From Alectoria sarmentosa (Eukaryota; Ascomycota; Lecanoromycetes; Lecanorales; Parmeliaceae): a DNA stretch of 64,000 bases. The number at the start of each line of letters is the position of its first letter. The first letter of the stretch is position 1. The stretch lies in NCBI GenBank assembly GCA_009733775.1, contig WOGZ01000006.1:1-64000 (forward strand). The letters run 5' to 3'. The position numbers and the translations under genes are program-made. Positions 23,361-34,036 of the stretch are shown in pieces. The notes under the pieces are model-generated. The model did not search any database, had not been told where the DNA came from, and was given only the letters and a program-made list of their open reading frames with translations.

Positions 23361-25671
23361 TTAGGGGCGACGGACCCGTTGCACAGATATGCCATTCGGC
23401 AAGTTCGCAAAGCCGTTGCTTATAGTGGATGACTGCTCTGTGAGCCGATTCCAAGCTTCGAGAACACCCGCACGTTGCCCTGGCAGCATGCTGTATTGTA
23501 GGCTGTAGAGGCTCTTCCTATGAATTGGCGGTAAAAATTGACCAGTAATCAGGCATAAAATAACGCTAGGGGAGAAGTAATGCTTGTGAATACGGTGTCC
23601 GAGCTGGAAATACTGATTGAACATGGCCCGCAAAGAGAGAGGGACAGACTAAACGGCTGGTTAGTGCCCTCTCTTTCTTTCATCGGAAGAATCGTTACTT
23701 TGAGCATTATGTACGATGTCGGAGGGATATCATTCGAATTACTAAAGCGTGAAGAGACAGATGGGGTATCTCGAAGCTCGAAACAGATGCCGCCTAGAGC
23801 ATGTTAGATTGATTTAGCACCGGAGGCGAAGCACTGACCAGGAAGACGCCTCGAATCCTTCACTCGAAGCATTAACGCAAAAAGAGGAAAATGGTTCAGG
23901 CAAGCCAACGACGTGTCTAATGCCGCTTTGAGGAATATTATGGCCATCCTTGCAGAGGTAAATGTAAGGTAAAAGACTGCCACTGTTGGCAGCAAGAAGA
24001 ACAACAAAGTGAATAGTATAGTTCCTAGAAGTAGTTGGTCCAGGTCGTAGTCGCATGAGTCAATTCGGTTTCGTAGTACGTTATGCTTTTTGCCCCTGAA
24101 GAGGTGGAAAAGAGACATTATGATGGTGAGCTGCCAGTGGAATATGCGAGCGGATGCTGTGTAGAAGCAGTAAATATGTACAGTCAGTAGTGACAAAAGG
24201 TCCGAAAACATGGAGATGGGCATGGTGGCTCCAGCAAAACTTGAGAAGCCGATGAAGTAGATGACGTGAGGCAATAAAGGTTGTAGCCCAATCACGCATT
24301 CTGTAGGAATCAGCATCCGAGAAGAGACGAGCAGCACAGGGCCCGGACTACCTTTCCAGAGGTCAATGACCCAGAGAAACAAGTCACCAAGAAAGACGGC
24401 TAACTCAGTGTTGAGTTTTAGACCTGCAGGCCAATCCATGAGCCACGAGATCATGTCTCTCAAGCCTTCGACGGTCCACCCCGTAAGGACGGTGTTGATT
24501 TGCCAAGCAACCCACGGCGCGTTGTCGATGATGTAGGAACCCAATGCAATCCCTATAATGACATCGTTTGCCACGAGCCAGAGGCTGTTGAAGAAGCGGA
24601 TGTAGTCTGGGTGCCTGTCTGTAACACTTTCCCAGTCGTCCTTCCTTTTGCGTAAGGTCAGATACTGCATTGGCCAATAGCAGAACTGCTGCAGTCGTAT
24701 ATCGACCTGCTGCGCTGTAGCAGATATATCCTTCAACGCTGCTCTATCAGGGCGAGGCCTCCACTCAAGCACGCGTATTATCACCTCTGCATTCATCCGA
24801 TGAAATATGAGCGCCATGACAAAAGCCCTGGTCAGAAGAGGCCACACCCAGACAGTGATCACATGCCATGAAACGTCGATTATATAGTCCCGGATAGTAG
24901 TGGCTGATTCTACGACTTTCTCGCTCACACTCAAGCTTCTTTTCTGCCGCGTCCCCAGAAAGTAAGAATTTCTTGCCAGAAGTTTTGCCAATTCAGAGGA
25001 GCAATTGATCTGTGCCAAAATGGTTGGTAGCACTACCTCTTTTTGTGACTGCGCATGCCTAATCACGGTGTGCAGTTCCAGCTTTTTAACCAGTCGAATT
25101 TTTTCGGCACTCTCAGTCTCATCATCCAGGTCATCATTTTTCAGCCTGTGCAGCGCACCGTCACTTTCTCGGTTCTTGTCACCTAATACAAGCGAGATAG
25201 GGCTCAGGGACATGTACTGCATTTGACGTGGAGATGGACGGTCGAACATGACGACTTGGACATTGACGTTGCAAGTTCTTGGACAGAATACGCTGGGAAA
25301 TGCACTAGAGACTTGGGTATATGCCAGGAGGTGATTGGGGTCGAAGCTGCCAGTCGGAACTGTTGGATTCAAAGATCCCAAGACATGCAACGAGTTGGTC
25401 CCACACAGACCGTATATTTGTCGCATGGGGTGCGGGCTATCTCGCAAAAGAGTGCCTACTCGAAGAGCACTGTCAACCTTCCACACCTGATCTGCATTAG
25501 CGAGCCTCCAAATGAATAGTCCAGCAGGAGCTTCACCTCCACATCTTGTAGTACAGCCACCACGAAGACATCCAGACGAGAGTTTCTCCATCCTACTATG
25601 ATCCCTTGGTTCGTATTTCTGGGAACGTCTGACGGCCAGAAAATCCTGAGCAGTGCACTTTCCGCGACCAT
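23361..25671 (-). CDS. gpi1: GPI-GlcNAc transferase complex subunit GPI1 (PIG-Q)
   Basis: Five exons, complement(23361..23648, 23699..23793, 23839..24300, 24352..25486, 25537..25671), 704 aa. Exon 1 carries the conserved N-terminus LRIFWPSDVP...GIIVGWRNS. The membrane half contains FFNSLWLVANDVIIGIALGS, SWLMDWPAGLKLNTELA, LFHLFRGKKHNVLRNRID and HFPLFALMLRVKDSRRLPG, all diagnostic of Gpi1. The last exons restore the C-terminal LRAMFNQYFQLGHRI region. Gpi1 is a multi-pass ER membrane protein that stabilises the enzyme transferring GlcNAc to phosphatidylinositol, the first step of GPI-anchor synthesis. One intron (24301..24351) is 51 nt and stop-free, so its retention would add 17 residues in frame. 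The start codon lies only 19 bp from the stop of the next gene upstream. Confidence 0.95.
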
Positions 25672-25690
25672 AGTATCATTGTCGTCGGAT

Positions 25691-26102
25691 TCAGAAGGAG
25701 CCCCGACGCCTTAGCTGCTCGCGCGCGGAGATGCCGTCGATGGCAGAACGGGGGTGCTTGGCATAGAAGTCAGCAATATTACTCAGTGTTCAGAGACAAT
25801 ATGCGATACTCACATCGTTTGTCTCGCGTGCTGCAAGGCGTTCAATGGGCAAGATGAGAGCGAAGAAGACGAAGGAGAGAAGAGCGAATCCTGCGGCCGC
25901 TCGAGTCTAAGAAGTGTCAGTCTATGAGGTGTCAGAATGAGAGAGGTGTGTCGCAGAAGACGTTCAAGCTCCCCGAGCTTACCACGACACCGTGATCAGC
26001 TGCGAATATTGCTAATTCGTAAAGTCTTGTTACGAGATCCCAACGTGCAGTGATGTACCCGGCGACAAAGATGCTAAGAGTGAGAATGGAGAAAGGGTGC
26101 AT
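25691..26102 (-). CDS. Small two-TM membrane protein, unknown
   Basis: Three exons, complement(25691..25756, 25814..25906, 25983..26102), 92 aa. It begins MHPFSILTLSIFVAGYITAR. A second hydrophobic segment, AGFALLSFVFFALILPI, follows at about residues 43-60, and the C-terminus is short and basic (SAREQLRRRGSF). All three exon joins are phase 0 and give a smooth protein. The last intron has branch GCTGAC and acceptor CCAAG. It is tandem with GPI1, ending 19 bp before the GPI1 ATG, so the two could share a transcript or expression domain. The size and two hydrophobic segments recall small ER accessory subunits such as Eri1/PIG-Y of the same enzyme complex, but I see no sequence match that proves this. 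Confidence 0.7.
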
Positions 26103-26592
26103 TAATCAGCTCCTCCTACTGTCTGGAATACATGTTGACTATCAAATCTTATCAGGCCAGGTACAATGGTAAAGGGGCAAGAGAGTCTAGGACCCAACGC
26201 TGCTGCTAAATGTGAAGCTCCTATGTATAATTTTGCAAACACCTCCCTCTCCACCTCCGTTGCCCGACATGCTTCCGGCCACTCAAATGCCAAGACTTTG
26301 CTGGACGAATATAGAGTACTCTACATAGTATCAGCACGAGGATTTGGATCACGATCAAATTATTGAGTTGGTGGTTAGTAGTATGGTCATCTGATCGTTT
26401 GAACCCTTTCTTCACGTCGACGACTGTCGCTATCGCAAAGCTACGCCTACGTTATGGTACAGATGGGGAATGAGAAGAAACGCCACATCTACCCACGAGG
26501 ATAAGATGCTTCATATTACACCATTCACCTTTGATTCGGCTCCTTGAAAATGCTCACGATCAATGCTAACAGACGATGAGGACTTATTTGCC
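26103..26592. other. Intergenic, no gene seen
   Basis: Upstream region of the small membrane-protein gene and 3' flank of the RBR ligase gene, which is also on the minus strand. Nothing recognised. Confidence 0.5.
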
Positions 26593-28298
26593 TCACGGTC
26601 CCACACCAATGTCTACGTTGAACTTCCACACTCCTATATGATATTAGAAACAAGTCTGGTCGTTCTCTCAAGAAGCTACTCACCAGCTTTGAGGTTCTGG
26701 GCTGTGTCGTCCAGTAAGATGACTCTCCTCTTGTTGCAGTATGACGTCTTGTCCATCATGTCCACCTTCAAAGCTGCCAGCTCAGTAGTTGGCTTTTCGA
26801 ACATTTCGCTGAGGCCTTCGACAGCCATCTCGAGATCTTTCTGATTGTCTTCGAAGATCTCGGTCAAGTTGTTTCGTTGAAGGTAGTATGCAAATGCGTA
26901 CGTCCACTTAAGAGTCTGCCGGCATTGTTGCAGTGCTTGCGATGCCGTATCTAGAAATTGTACTTCGATCCACGACATTCCAGAGGCCGTCTGCAGATTC
27001 ATCATTTTCCTTTCGGTTTTCAGGTACAGATCTCTGTCGAGCTTAGCTGACTGCTCGTGGTTGGCGTAGCGGTTGTAGTAATGTAGATATCTTTCAAGAG
27101 ATTGTCTCGACTTGGCCTGGGCATCACGTCCATCGGAACCTGACTTCTCCTCGAAACGGTTGCAGTTGTACCAGCTCGTGCCGTGCTCCGACCACAATCC
27201 CATGCACATCCAGCAGAACTCGTGTTTGCATTTCCGGCATGTCATGTGATTACAACCGCCATTCTTCTCAATCGTTGAGGAGCATTTAGGGCACTCTTTG
27301 GTGTTCGCCGATATCCAATTCGCTGTTTCCGAATCGTCTTCGCATTTCTTGACCCACTGCTTAACCAGCGAGCATGGTGCCGGCTGGTGGTCGCTCAGGG
27401 CGCAGCCAAAGCAAAAGCGATGTTTGCACGAGCATGCGACTGTAGGGACTATCCGGCTGAGATCCTTTTTCTTGATGCCACATTCGATAGCATACTCGCA
27501 GTTGGGGGCGGGGCACCACTTCAGATTCTCTTTGTCGTCGACGTAGGTACGCGTAAGAAGCACTTGGTATCTGCATGTCCATTAGTGATGTCCTTTATCT
27601 GACTGCTGGTCTAGATACCTTGACCTGAGCTCTGCTGCAACGAGCAAGTCTAACGACTTTGCGTCAACGATCCGATGGCATCCGCGGGTTGGACACTGTA
27701 TTCTTGCCGCCTCGCCTTCGTCTTTGATCTTCTGAGCGAGGTATTGCCTGTAGCAATTGGTGCAGTAGCGATGTCCACATTTCAACGCGTAAGTCTCTAA
27801 GCCAGGCGTGTCTTCACAGCAGATATCACACGTAAAGCCTTTGATCACCTTGGTCGTCGGCGCCTGAGCAGCGTCTGGCCCTAGTCCCGCAGTCTCCAAA
27901 ATGGCATCAGGTTTGTCCATGTATGCCTCGATCAGTCGCTCTTTATTCCATCGGAGGTGCCGTAGAAGTATGGCAGAAGCTTCTGATGGCTGGCCAAGGA
28001 TCGCGGAGACTTCCTCGATTTGCCTGTCCTGATGTAACTGTATATCTGCTGGTGAGAAGACTTTGTAGTCGACTTCGTAGGACTTCCTTGTGGGCTTGAG
28101 ATCTTTGTCCTGTGAGAATCCAACATCCGGCTCTTCCTCATCATCGAACTCTGATGTCGAGGTCAGCCTGATGAATATGACACCACGAAGCGAACACGTA
28201 CCATCTCCTAGGCTTCCATCGTCACTGTCTTGAGCAGCTCCGAAATCATCTTCGTCTTGGCTGGAGAGACCGCTCATAAACTCATCGTCTGAGTCCAT
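26593..28298 (-). CDS. Ariadne-type RBR E3 ubiquitin ligase
   Basis: Four exons, complement(26593..26633, 26684..27570, 27619..28150, 28202..28298), 518 aa. I start at MDSDDEFMSGL because the acidic N-terminus is typical of ariadne proteins and no in-frame ATG lies farther upstream in the open frame. RING1 begins near residue 140 (CDICCEDTPG...CGHRYCTNCY). IBR follows (WCPAPNCEYAIECG...CSCKHRFCFGC), then RING2 (CPKCSSTIEKNGGCNHMTC...HEFCWMC), whose catalytic Cys is in GGCNHM. The C-terminal coiled ariadne domain follows (LERYLHYYNRYANHEQS...MEVQF-like region). Such enzymes accept ubiquitin from an E2 onto the RING2 cysteine and pass it to substrate. The 41-nt last exon (VWKFNVDIGVGP) is inferred from splice signals. 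Confidence 0.95.
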
Positions 28299-29495
28299 GG
28301 TAGTCAATGGCGGGGTGTTGAGCGCTGTCCTAGACGAGGCTGTAGGGGAATCTTTGCTGAGGTCGTTGCTGAGCTTGGTTGTCTTGACGGGCTTGTTGGC
28401 TTCTTCCGCTGTCAGAATAGCTTTCCTCTTTCGTGTTAGAGGAGACGTGGTGGAGGATGGGGAGAAGCTCGGTGCTGGATCTCGCGGAAGACGAGACCGA
28501 TGCACGAGCTTCGAGGGTGGCGGGATGTAATTATTTAGGGTTGTTTCTTTGGCGTCGACAAGGAAAGAAGAATGAACGGATTATGCTATTCAAGCCCAGA
28601 TTGAGGTCCAAGGTTCCAATGTGTGTCTTGAGGCTCAGGCAGGTGAGGCCTGGAGCAGGCGGCATCAACAGTTCGAGGGGTGTAGGGCTACCTTCTGCCT
28701 AGACTGATGATGACTAAGGTAAGGTACCTTGGAGAAGGGATTACTTGTACATTACCTTAGTCAGCCATTGAACCCACACTAGCGCCAACGGCAGTGGAGA
28801 ATGGGAAATGCCCGGTCAATGAATGAACACGAACAGTATTGGTGTAGAGATTTCTCTCACTTCCCAACTCTCGATCTTCCTGCCTGCACCTGATTCATTC
28901 AACTGATTGTACAGGAACTTGAGGAACCTGACTCAGGTATCGCTATCAGCTGTCGGTGTCTGTCTTACAAACGGACCAGGCATCAAGAAAGAGAAAGCCT
29001 CCACCGAGGGATTCAGGATCGAGGGATCTAGATTCGGCATATCTATCCAATTGATTCACCATATGCCAAGTGCGAACCATCCAATCAACAGCCTGCTCCC
29101 CGTGCTTGCACTACCAACCCAGTGCTCTCACACAAATACACCTCGCTGCTCTCACCATGTCTGCTGCTTTCTGATCTCGCCCTGTGAGAATAGCCCATCA
29201 TCCCAGAAATTCTATATCATTGGACAGTATCAAAATCTATTGCAGGGTGGCAGTCGAATGTCGTATCAAGTCCTCCTCCTCGCCCTTAACCTGCATCTGT
29301 ATCGGCACTATTCTCTGTTGGCTGGTGTCTTTGCAGTCGTACAGATTCTCTAATTGATTTCCAACCACTTTTGTCTTTTTATGCCTTCAATTTTCTCTCA
29401 AAGTTGTGCCCTCTCTCCACGCCTTGATTAGATTCATATTTCCAGATACATCAACTTCTGCAAAAGTACAATAGACATATTTACCTCGCTACACC
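28299..29495. other. Divergent intergenic region
   Basis: About 1.2 kb between the RBR ligase start and the HD-domain gene start. A 148-codon plus-strand frame (28907-29353) has no family features and looks like chance or 5' leader sequence. Confidence 0.5.
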
Positions 29496-30322
29496 ATGGC
29501 ATTTCTTCCAACTCGAGTCTTCGCCGGTGTTGAAGTACCCGACACCACGTTGATTACCAAAGCTCTCGCTCTCTCCCGCAAGCATCTTAATGACCTCGCT
29601 TACAACCACACCGTGAGAACATGGCTCTTTGGCTTCATCATCGCAGCAAAGATCCCCGAGCTCCAAGGCCGTGATCTCGAAGCGCATGCAATAGCTGCGA
29701 TCTTGCACGATCTGGGTTGGGACGAGACCGGCGACCTCGTGACTCAAGACAAGCGGTTCGAAGTCGATGGCGCCAACGCTGCACGCGAATTCCTAAGAAG
29801 AGAAGCACGCGACTGGGACAAGCACCGTATACAGCTTGTATGGGATGCCATCGCGCTGCACACTACCACGAGCATTGCTGTAAGCTACTTTCCAGCCCTC
29901 TATTTCCTGTTCCACGCCGTATCCAGAGTCATCAGACACGGCTCGGGAGAAGAATAGATTCCCGCAATGGCTCCACAACTCTATTCTTCTCTCGCAGGAG
30001 AAATACTAAGCTGGAGAATTTGCAGTGGCACAAGGAACCCGAGGTCGTCGCCACCAGCTACGGTATCACCGCCGATTTCGCCGGACCTGATGGAGCAATT
30101 GGTGGGCACTTGACGTGGGAGGCGTGGAACGTTGTTGTCAAGGAGTTGCCTAGGTTGGGAATGAAGGAGGGTGTTCGAGAGATCTGTTGTAGGCTGTGCC
30201 GTACCAAGCCAGAGACTACGTACGATAATTTCGTGGGGCAGTATGGGGAACGTTATGTTGAGGGGTACACTTTGGCTGGCAAGAAGAGCATCGACTTCAT
30301 GGAAGCGAACACGCTTGGTTGA
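29496..30322 (+). CDS. HD-domain metal-dependent hydrolase, cyanamide hydratase-like
   Basis: Two exons, join(29496..29879, 30026..30322), 226 aa. The 146-bp intron joins HTTTSIA to WHKEPEVVATSYGI. HD-domain residues are visible: His38 in YNHTVRTWLFG, His71-Asp72 in AAILHDLGWD, and a later His/Asp-containing helix (LVWDAIALHTT). The C-terminal block with CRLCRTKPETTYDNFVG and YGERYVEGY is typical of fungal proteins annotated as cyanamide hydratase-like. In that group the enzyme hydrates cyanamide to urea, using a metal bound by the HD residues. The real substrate here is not provable from sequence. The intron has the length of the introner-like elements but lacks their motifs. Confidence 0.85.
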
Positions 30323-30704
30323 CAGGGCTGTTGGCCTTGCGTCGATGCCTCTGTGCAGGTAGCGGACCCTTGAATCGTGTGTGGTGGCCTCGTACTTGCT
30401 CAGAGATTTCTGTCGGATGATAATCAGAGGCACACAGATGAATGATATGAAATAGATTTTCTCTCAATCATGCGAGACGTTTCAGTTCGCGCGATTGGAC
30501 CATTTCCAAAGAAGCAGAGCATGAATCTTTACTCAGTCCCATACTGTTGCAGTACGAGTCAGGATATCTCAGACCAAAGCCACATCAGATGTTGACATCA
30601 GCGATCAAAAAAGGCACTGTACCGCGGTTGATGTCTCAAAACCTTTCGTCCTACAAAAGCCCACTCCTCAGCCCAATGCCTGCGCAACACAAGCCTACAC
30701 ATGT

Positions 30705-31517
30705 CTAGTTGGCAGCCACATCATCAAGGTTTGTGTAGCTCTGAAACGAGCTCTTCAAAGTCGTCAACTTCTTGTCCAAACTCGGCAAGGACTTTTCCCA
30801 CCCGCCCTCCGTATCACTATGAAGATTCCAGAGTTAGTATTCCTTCTTTCTGGCAGAGAGACGATCAATGAACAATCCGAAAAGGCATCATGAGCTTTCG
30901 GCTCCCGAGACGTGTCTTCCAAATCGTAAAGTGGTACCGACTGGGGAAATCTTGCTTCGGAAATGTACATACCTCGCAACGGCCTTCCCATCAACCTTAT
31001 CCCGGCACAGAGCGACGCATTGATCCGGGGGAAAGTCCGTGTTTCCATAATTTGGCAAAATTCTCTTCTGTCCATTGAAGTAGTAATAGTCGTGAGGGTC
31101 TCGAGTATTCCCTAGCTCATAGCAGAAAGTGTCCCCATTATAAGACCTGCTGCATTGCTTTTCTTTCTTTTTCCTCCACAGGTCATGGGCGTTCCAGCAG
31201 ACTGACACCGGAAAAGTCACTCGCTTGGCGCCGATCATTCCCGAAGCTGTTGTGGTGGCATCGAGATCGCATGGCCATGCTAATGTGTATTCTTGCTCAT
31301 TATGATAGCTCCGGAAGTCGAACTGGTAGTAATGACCAAATTTGTTTTCCTCGTTTAGGCTTTCGCAGTAGCATTTGGTGATGTTTAGCACGTCGCCCGA
31401 GTAGTAGGGTTGTTTAAGTACAGGTGGCCAGACTGGGGGTGACCAAACGTCCGTCTCTTCAGCGGTGGCAAGCAGGGGGAGGAGTAAGGCGATCATGTTG
31501 AGAATCATGGTATGCAT
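30705..31517 (-). CDS. Secreted cysteine-rich protein, unknown
   Basis: Two exons, complement(30705..30816, 30973..31517), 218 aa. The N-terminus MILNMIALLLPLLATAEE is a clear signal peptide. The mature part has eight cysteines (about residues 49, 51, 83, 107, 122, 132, 167 and 171), as expected for disulfide-stabilised extracellular proteins, one N-glycosylation sequon (NIT at 45) and many aromatic residues. No known domain is recognised. The only intron is a 156-bp introner-like element; splicing it out continues the frame (KAVA-SDTEGGWEKSL) to a stop at 30705, whereas ignoring it gives a truncated tail. Secretion and Cys content make it a candidate effector or adhesin-like protein, but this is inference. 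Confidence 0.75.
30817..30972 (-). repeat. Introner-like element in the secreted-protein gene (156 bp)
   Basis: Starts GTATGTACATTTCCGAAGC, has GAAGACACGTCTCGGGAG centrally and ends AATACTAACTCTGGAATCTTCATAG on the minus strand. It shares the central and 3' blocks with the PDAT copies while the flanking exons are unrelated. Confidence 0.9.
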
Positions 31518-32189
31518 TTGTGAATGTTTGTCCTTGTGTGAGTGTGGATGGGATTAGGATTGTGAGCGAGGATTAGGATTTTGAGCGAGCTTTTATAGAT
31601 TACGGTAATCAAATTTTGTATATTGGAATAAAAAAAGACTCGGCACATGAGCAAATTTGAGGCAACATTCCGCTCGAGAACTGCAAATTGTAGGGATAAG
31701 CAAGTCTTGGGCTGTGATAATCTGATATGCTAGGAAGCGACGGCGCTCGAAGTTGCCAGAGATAAGATGCGGAAGAGTTGTATCCCATACGTATCACAAG
31801 TTCTGGCTGACCATTGCCTATAAGACTCTAGCAGTACCCTTATGATGCCAGTAATGGTAGTCTGCTGAGAAGCGTATATTGAGGCATCTGCCCGAGCAGA
31901 AGAGGCATCCCACGGCGTTCCGTTCCTTGAGTCAACTTACAGCGGGTTGAACTTTTTTCGTTGCCACATTCATAGATTCTTACTCAAGTTTGAGATGAAG
32001 AAAATTTGCACGACCGCAGAGAATACTTTCCAACTACCAAGGGTTTGTACCTAGCTTATCCATGCCAGACACCCTGAGCTTCCCTAACGAGTCGCCTTGT
32101 GGTCGGTGACAGGACACCAGTTGCCGCTTGTTTTAGGTCTGCTACGTCGTCGTGACATGTTTCGCAGCCTCTTTGTTCAGCTGCAAGCT
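31518..32189. other. Intergenic, no gene seen
   Basis: Upstream region of the secreted-protein gene and the 3' side of the nitrilase pseudogene. A possible nitrilase C-terminal remnant just below 32190 could not be aligned. Confidence 0.45.
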
Positions 32190-32310
32190 CACCTGACTAC
32201 GTCGATCATCTCTTTGGCAATATCAATTGTCGCAATATCTGCGTAAAGTATACCCTCCTCGCCTGGAGGTAAGGTTTCTACTACTGGTGCGCCGTCCGGC
32301 CCATAAATCA

Positions 32311-32506
32311 CTGGCAGTTTTCGGAGTCAGTATTTCCCTCAATAAAGCACAAAATGGAGTCGTGAGCATGTTTGAAAGGTAAGCTAGGACTAGAAGAAAA
32401 TCTTAGCTTTGAGACAGGTCTTGCATATCAGGAGGCAACACGGTTTGGGAAATAGCAACTCCGGTATCGATTCTTTCTTCGAGTTTAAATTGAAGGTGTG
32501 CTTTAC
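32311..32506 (-). repeat. Introner-like element, nitrilase pseudogene, copy 1 (196 bp)
   Basis: Minus strand from GTAAAGCACACC to AATACTGACTCCGAAAACTGCCAG, joining GRGFA to MIYGPDG-like sequence. It contains GCAAGACCTGTCTCAAAGC in the middle. It is longer than the other copies, perhaps through a secondary insertion. Confidence 0.7.
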
Positions 32507-32762
32507 TAGCAAATCCCCTTCCTGGTGCTTCACAGAAGGGCCTTTCAGTCCACTTGTTCTTGTCCTTGTTTTCCGCGGTCAAGATCTGCGTGCAGACCAG
32601 AACGAAAGTTGCTCACTTGAAGACCATGGACAGACATGCACGAGTTTCTGCTTCAGCGGTAACATGATACGGCCAGGGAATATCCTTTGGCTGTTTCCAG
32701 GAAGGCGGTCATTCCGTAACAAGGATCTCGAAATTCTGAGAGTATTCGCACTAATGGAGGAG

Positions 32763-32918
32763 CTACAGAGATTTCGGAGTCACTATTCCTTTATCGAGGT
32801 AAAGTCGCGAGCAATGAGACTGATCAAACCGGGAATCAATAGCTTTCTGCTCCCGAAACATGTCTTACAACTCAACAAAGAACCCATAACAGGACGGAAC
32901 TGTCGAAAATATAGATAC
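32763..32918 (-). repeat. Introner-like element, nitrilase pseudogene, copy 2 (156 bp)
   Basis: Minus strand from GTATCTATATTTTCGACAG through TTGTAAGACATGTTTCGGGA to ATAGTGACTCCGAAATCTCTGTAG. It sits immediately after the catalytic-Cys motif SNCWEYKQP. Confidence 0.85.
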
Positions 32919-33003
32919 CGGCTGTTTATATTCCCAGCAATTAGACCCTCCTCTTTTGCCAAAAGGGATGTCCACTACCGACTTGAGGGAGTCGGCCTGA
33001 TCA

Positions 33004-33138
33004 CTGGATTGCAATTTCGCCATCAATATTACCTATTTGAGGTGGAATATCGAGCCTTGGAACAGGGAGTGAAAGCTCCCAGGACATGTGCCAAGATAGA
33101 ATCTGGAAAAAAAGAGGAATTATGGACTCCGAGAGTAC
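33004..33138 (-). repeat. Introner-like element, nitrilase pseudogene, copy 3 (135 bp)
   Basis: Minus strand from GTACTCTCGGAGTCCATAA through TTGGCACATGTCCTGGGAGC to GGCGAAATTGCAATCCAG. The most diverged of the three copies in this gene, but the central motif and the boundaries agree. Confidence 0.7.
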
Positions 33139-34036
33139 ATAATCGCGCCATGATGATCTTTCGACATGTGTCAGCTTAATCCTGCAACGGTGGAGGATGA
33201 TCTCGCCAGCTGGGTTGATGACTGACTTTGTAAGTTTTATCGTAAGCTGCTTCGAGAGATCTGCTTACGCCTAAGAACTAAGACCGAGCAGTCTCGTGAT
33301 GTATTTGAGCAATGTAGGTAGTCCCTCTGTCCCGTTCACGGTATCGCGATACCACAAAGAGGCCCGCTGCTTTGACAGCCTTCCTGATTCCCTCTATCTC
33401 CGGGGACTCTTTAACCAGGGGATTTGTGACGTATTAATGGATGATTCAATACTGCTCAAAGGGTTGTGGGGTCAGATACTCCACGGATACCCCGGAATGA
33501 ATACTTCGGGGGAGCCCAGCACGTGAGCCCCCTTGTTGCCGGCATCTTGAATCAAAGAGATCGTCTTGTCGACTGAGGCCTGAAGAACTTTCCATTCAGG
33601 TACTGCTCGCACTGCCGCGACTTTGACTGGCCTTGCCATTGCTATAAGTTGTGCTCTCTTTCTGATACAAAGGTTAAGATTGGGATGGAGTGATGAGTAG
33701 TTATTAGCTGGAGTCAATGTGGAAGATATATCATTATAATATCATATGGGAACTATCCCCTCGTCCATATTAGCCAGGAATTTGCATCGACACCCATCTT
33801 GCCCACGAGGTTCGGGGGTCGATGCCCGCGGACATGGACTGAAACTCCGTAGAGATGGAGGATGTGATAATAAGAGAGTCCAAACTTCCTAACAATGCCT
33901 GCTTTGGCAAAATCTGTCCCTTCAATCCCAGGAGCCACCCCTCGCACGGGGGTCGAAGAGGATAGGGCTGAAAAGAAAGCCGCTAATGAAGCGACTACCA
34001 CTCCCAAGCTCACAGCGCCGACAACATCATCCATCA

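Larger units (their letters stand above)
32190..33639 (-). pseudogene. Nitrilase/cyanide hydratase-family pseudogene
   Basis: Starts MARPVKVAAVRAVPEW at 33639 and shows the family order: SLIQDAGNKGAHVLGSPEVF then IPGYPWSI, KESPEIEGIRKAVKAAGLFV, INPAGEIILHRCRIKLTHVE, SVVDIPFGKRGGSNCWEY, then IPWPYHVTAEAETRA, FVLVCTQILTAENKDK, VIYGPDGAPVV and PPGEEGILYADIATIDIA. The Glu-Lys-Cys catalytic residues are all still visible (E in GSPEVF, K in RIKLTHVE, C in SNCWEY). The gene is broken: TGA after PWSI, at least one frameshift before KESPEI, TGA for Trp before PPSWKQPKDIPW and TGA/TAA elsewhere. Three introner-like elements interrupt it. Intact relatives hydrolyse nitriles or hydrate cyanide. Confidence 0.85.

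Noticed and set aside
28907..29353. 148-codon plus-strand frame upstream of the HD-domain gene
   Set aside because: No conserved motif, composition like untranslated leader, ends before the real gene start.
29880..30025. 146-bp intron of the HD-domain gene as an introner-like element
   Set aside because: Length fits, but neither the central GAGAC block nor the CTGACTCCGAAA block is present.
32409..33179. 256-codon plus-strand open frame
   Set aside because: It is the antisense of the nitrilase pseudogene and of the introner-like elements inside it. The minus strand shows clear family motifs, while this frame has none.
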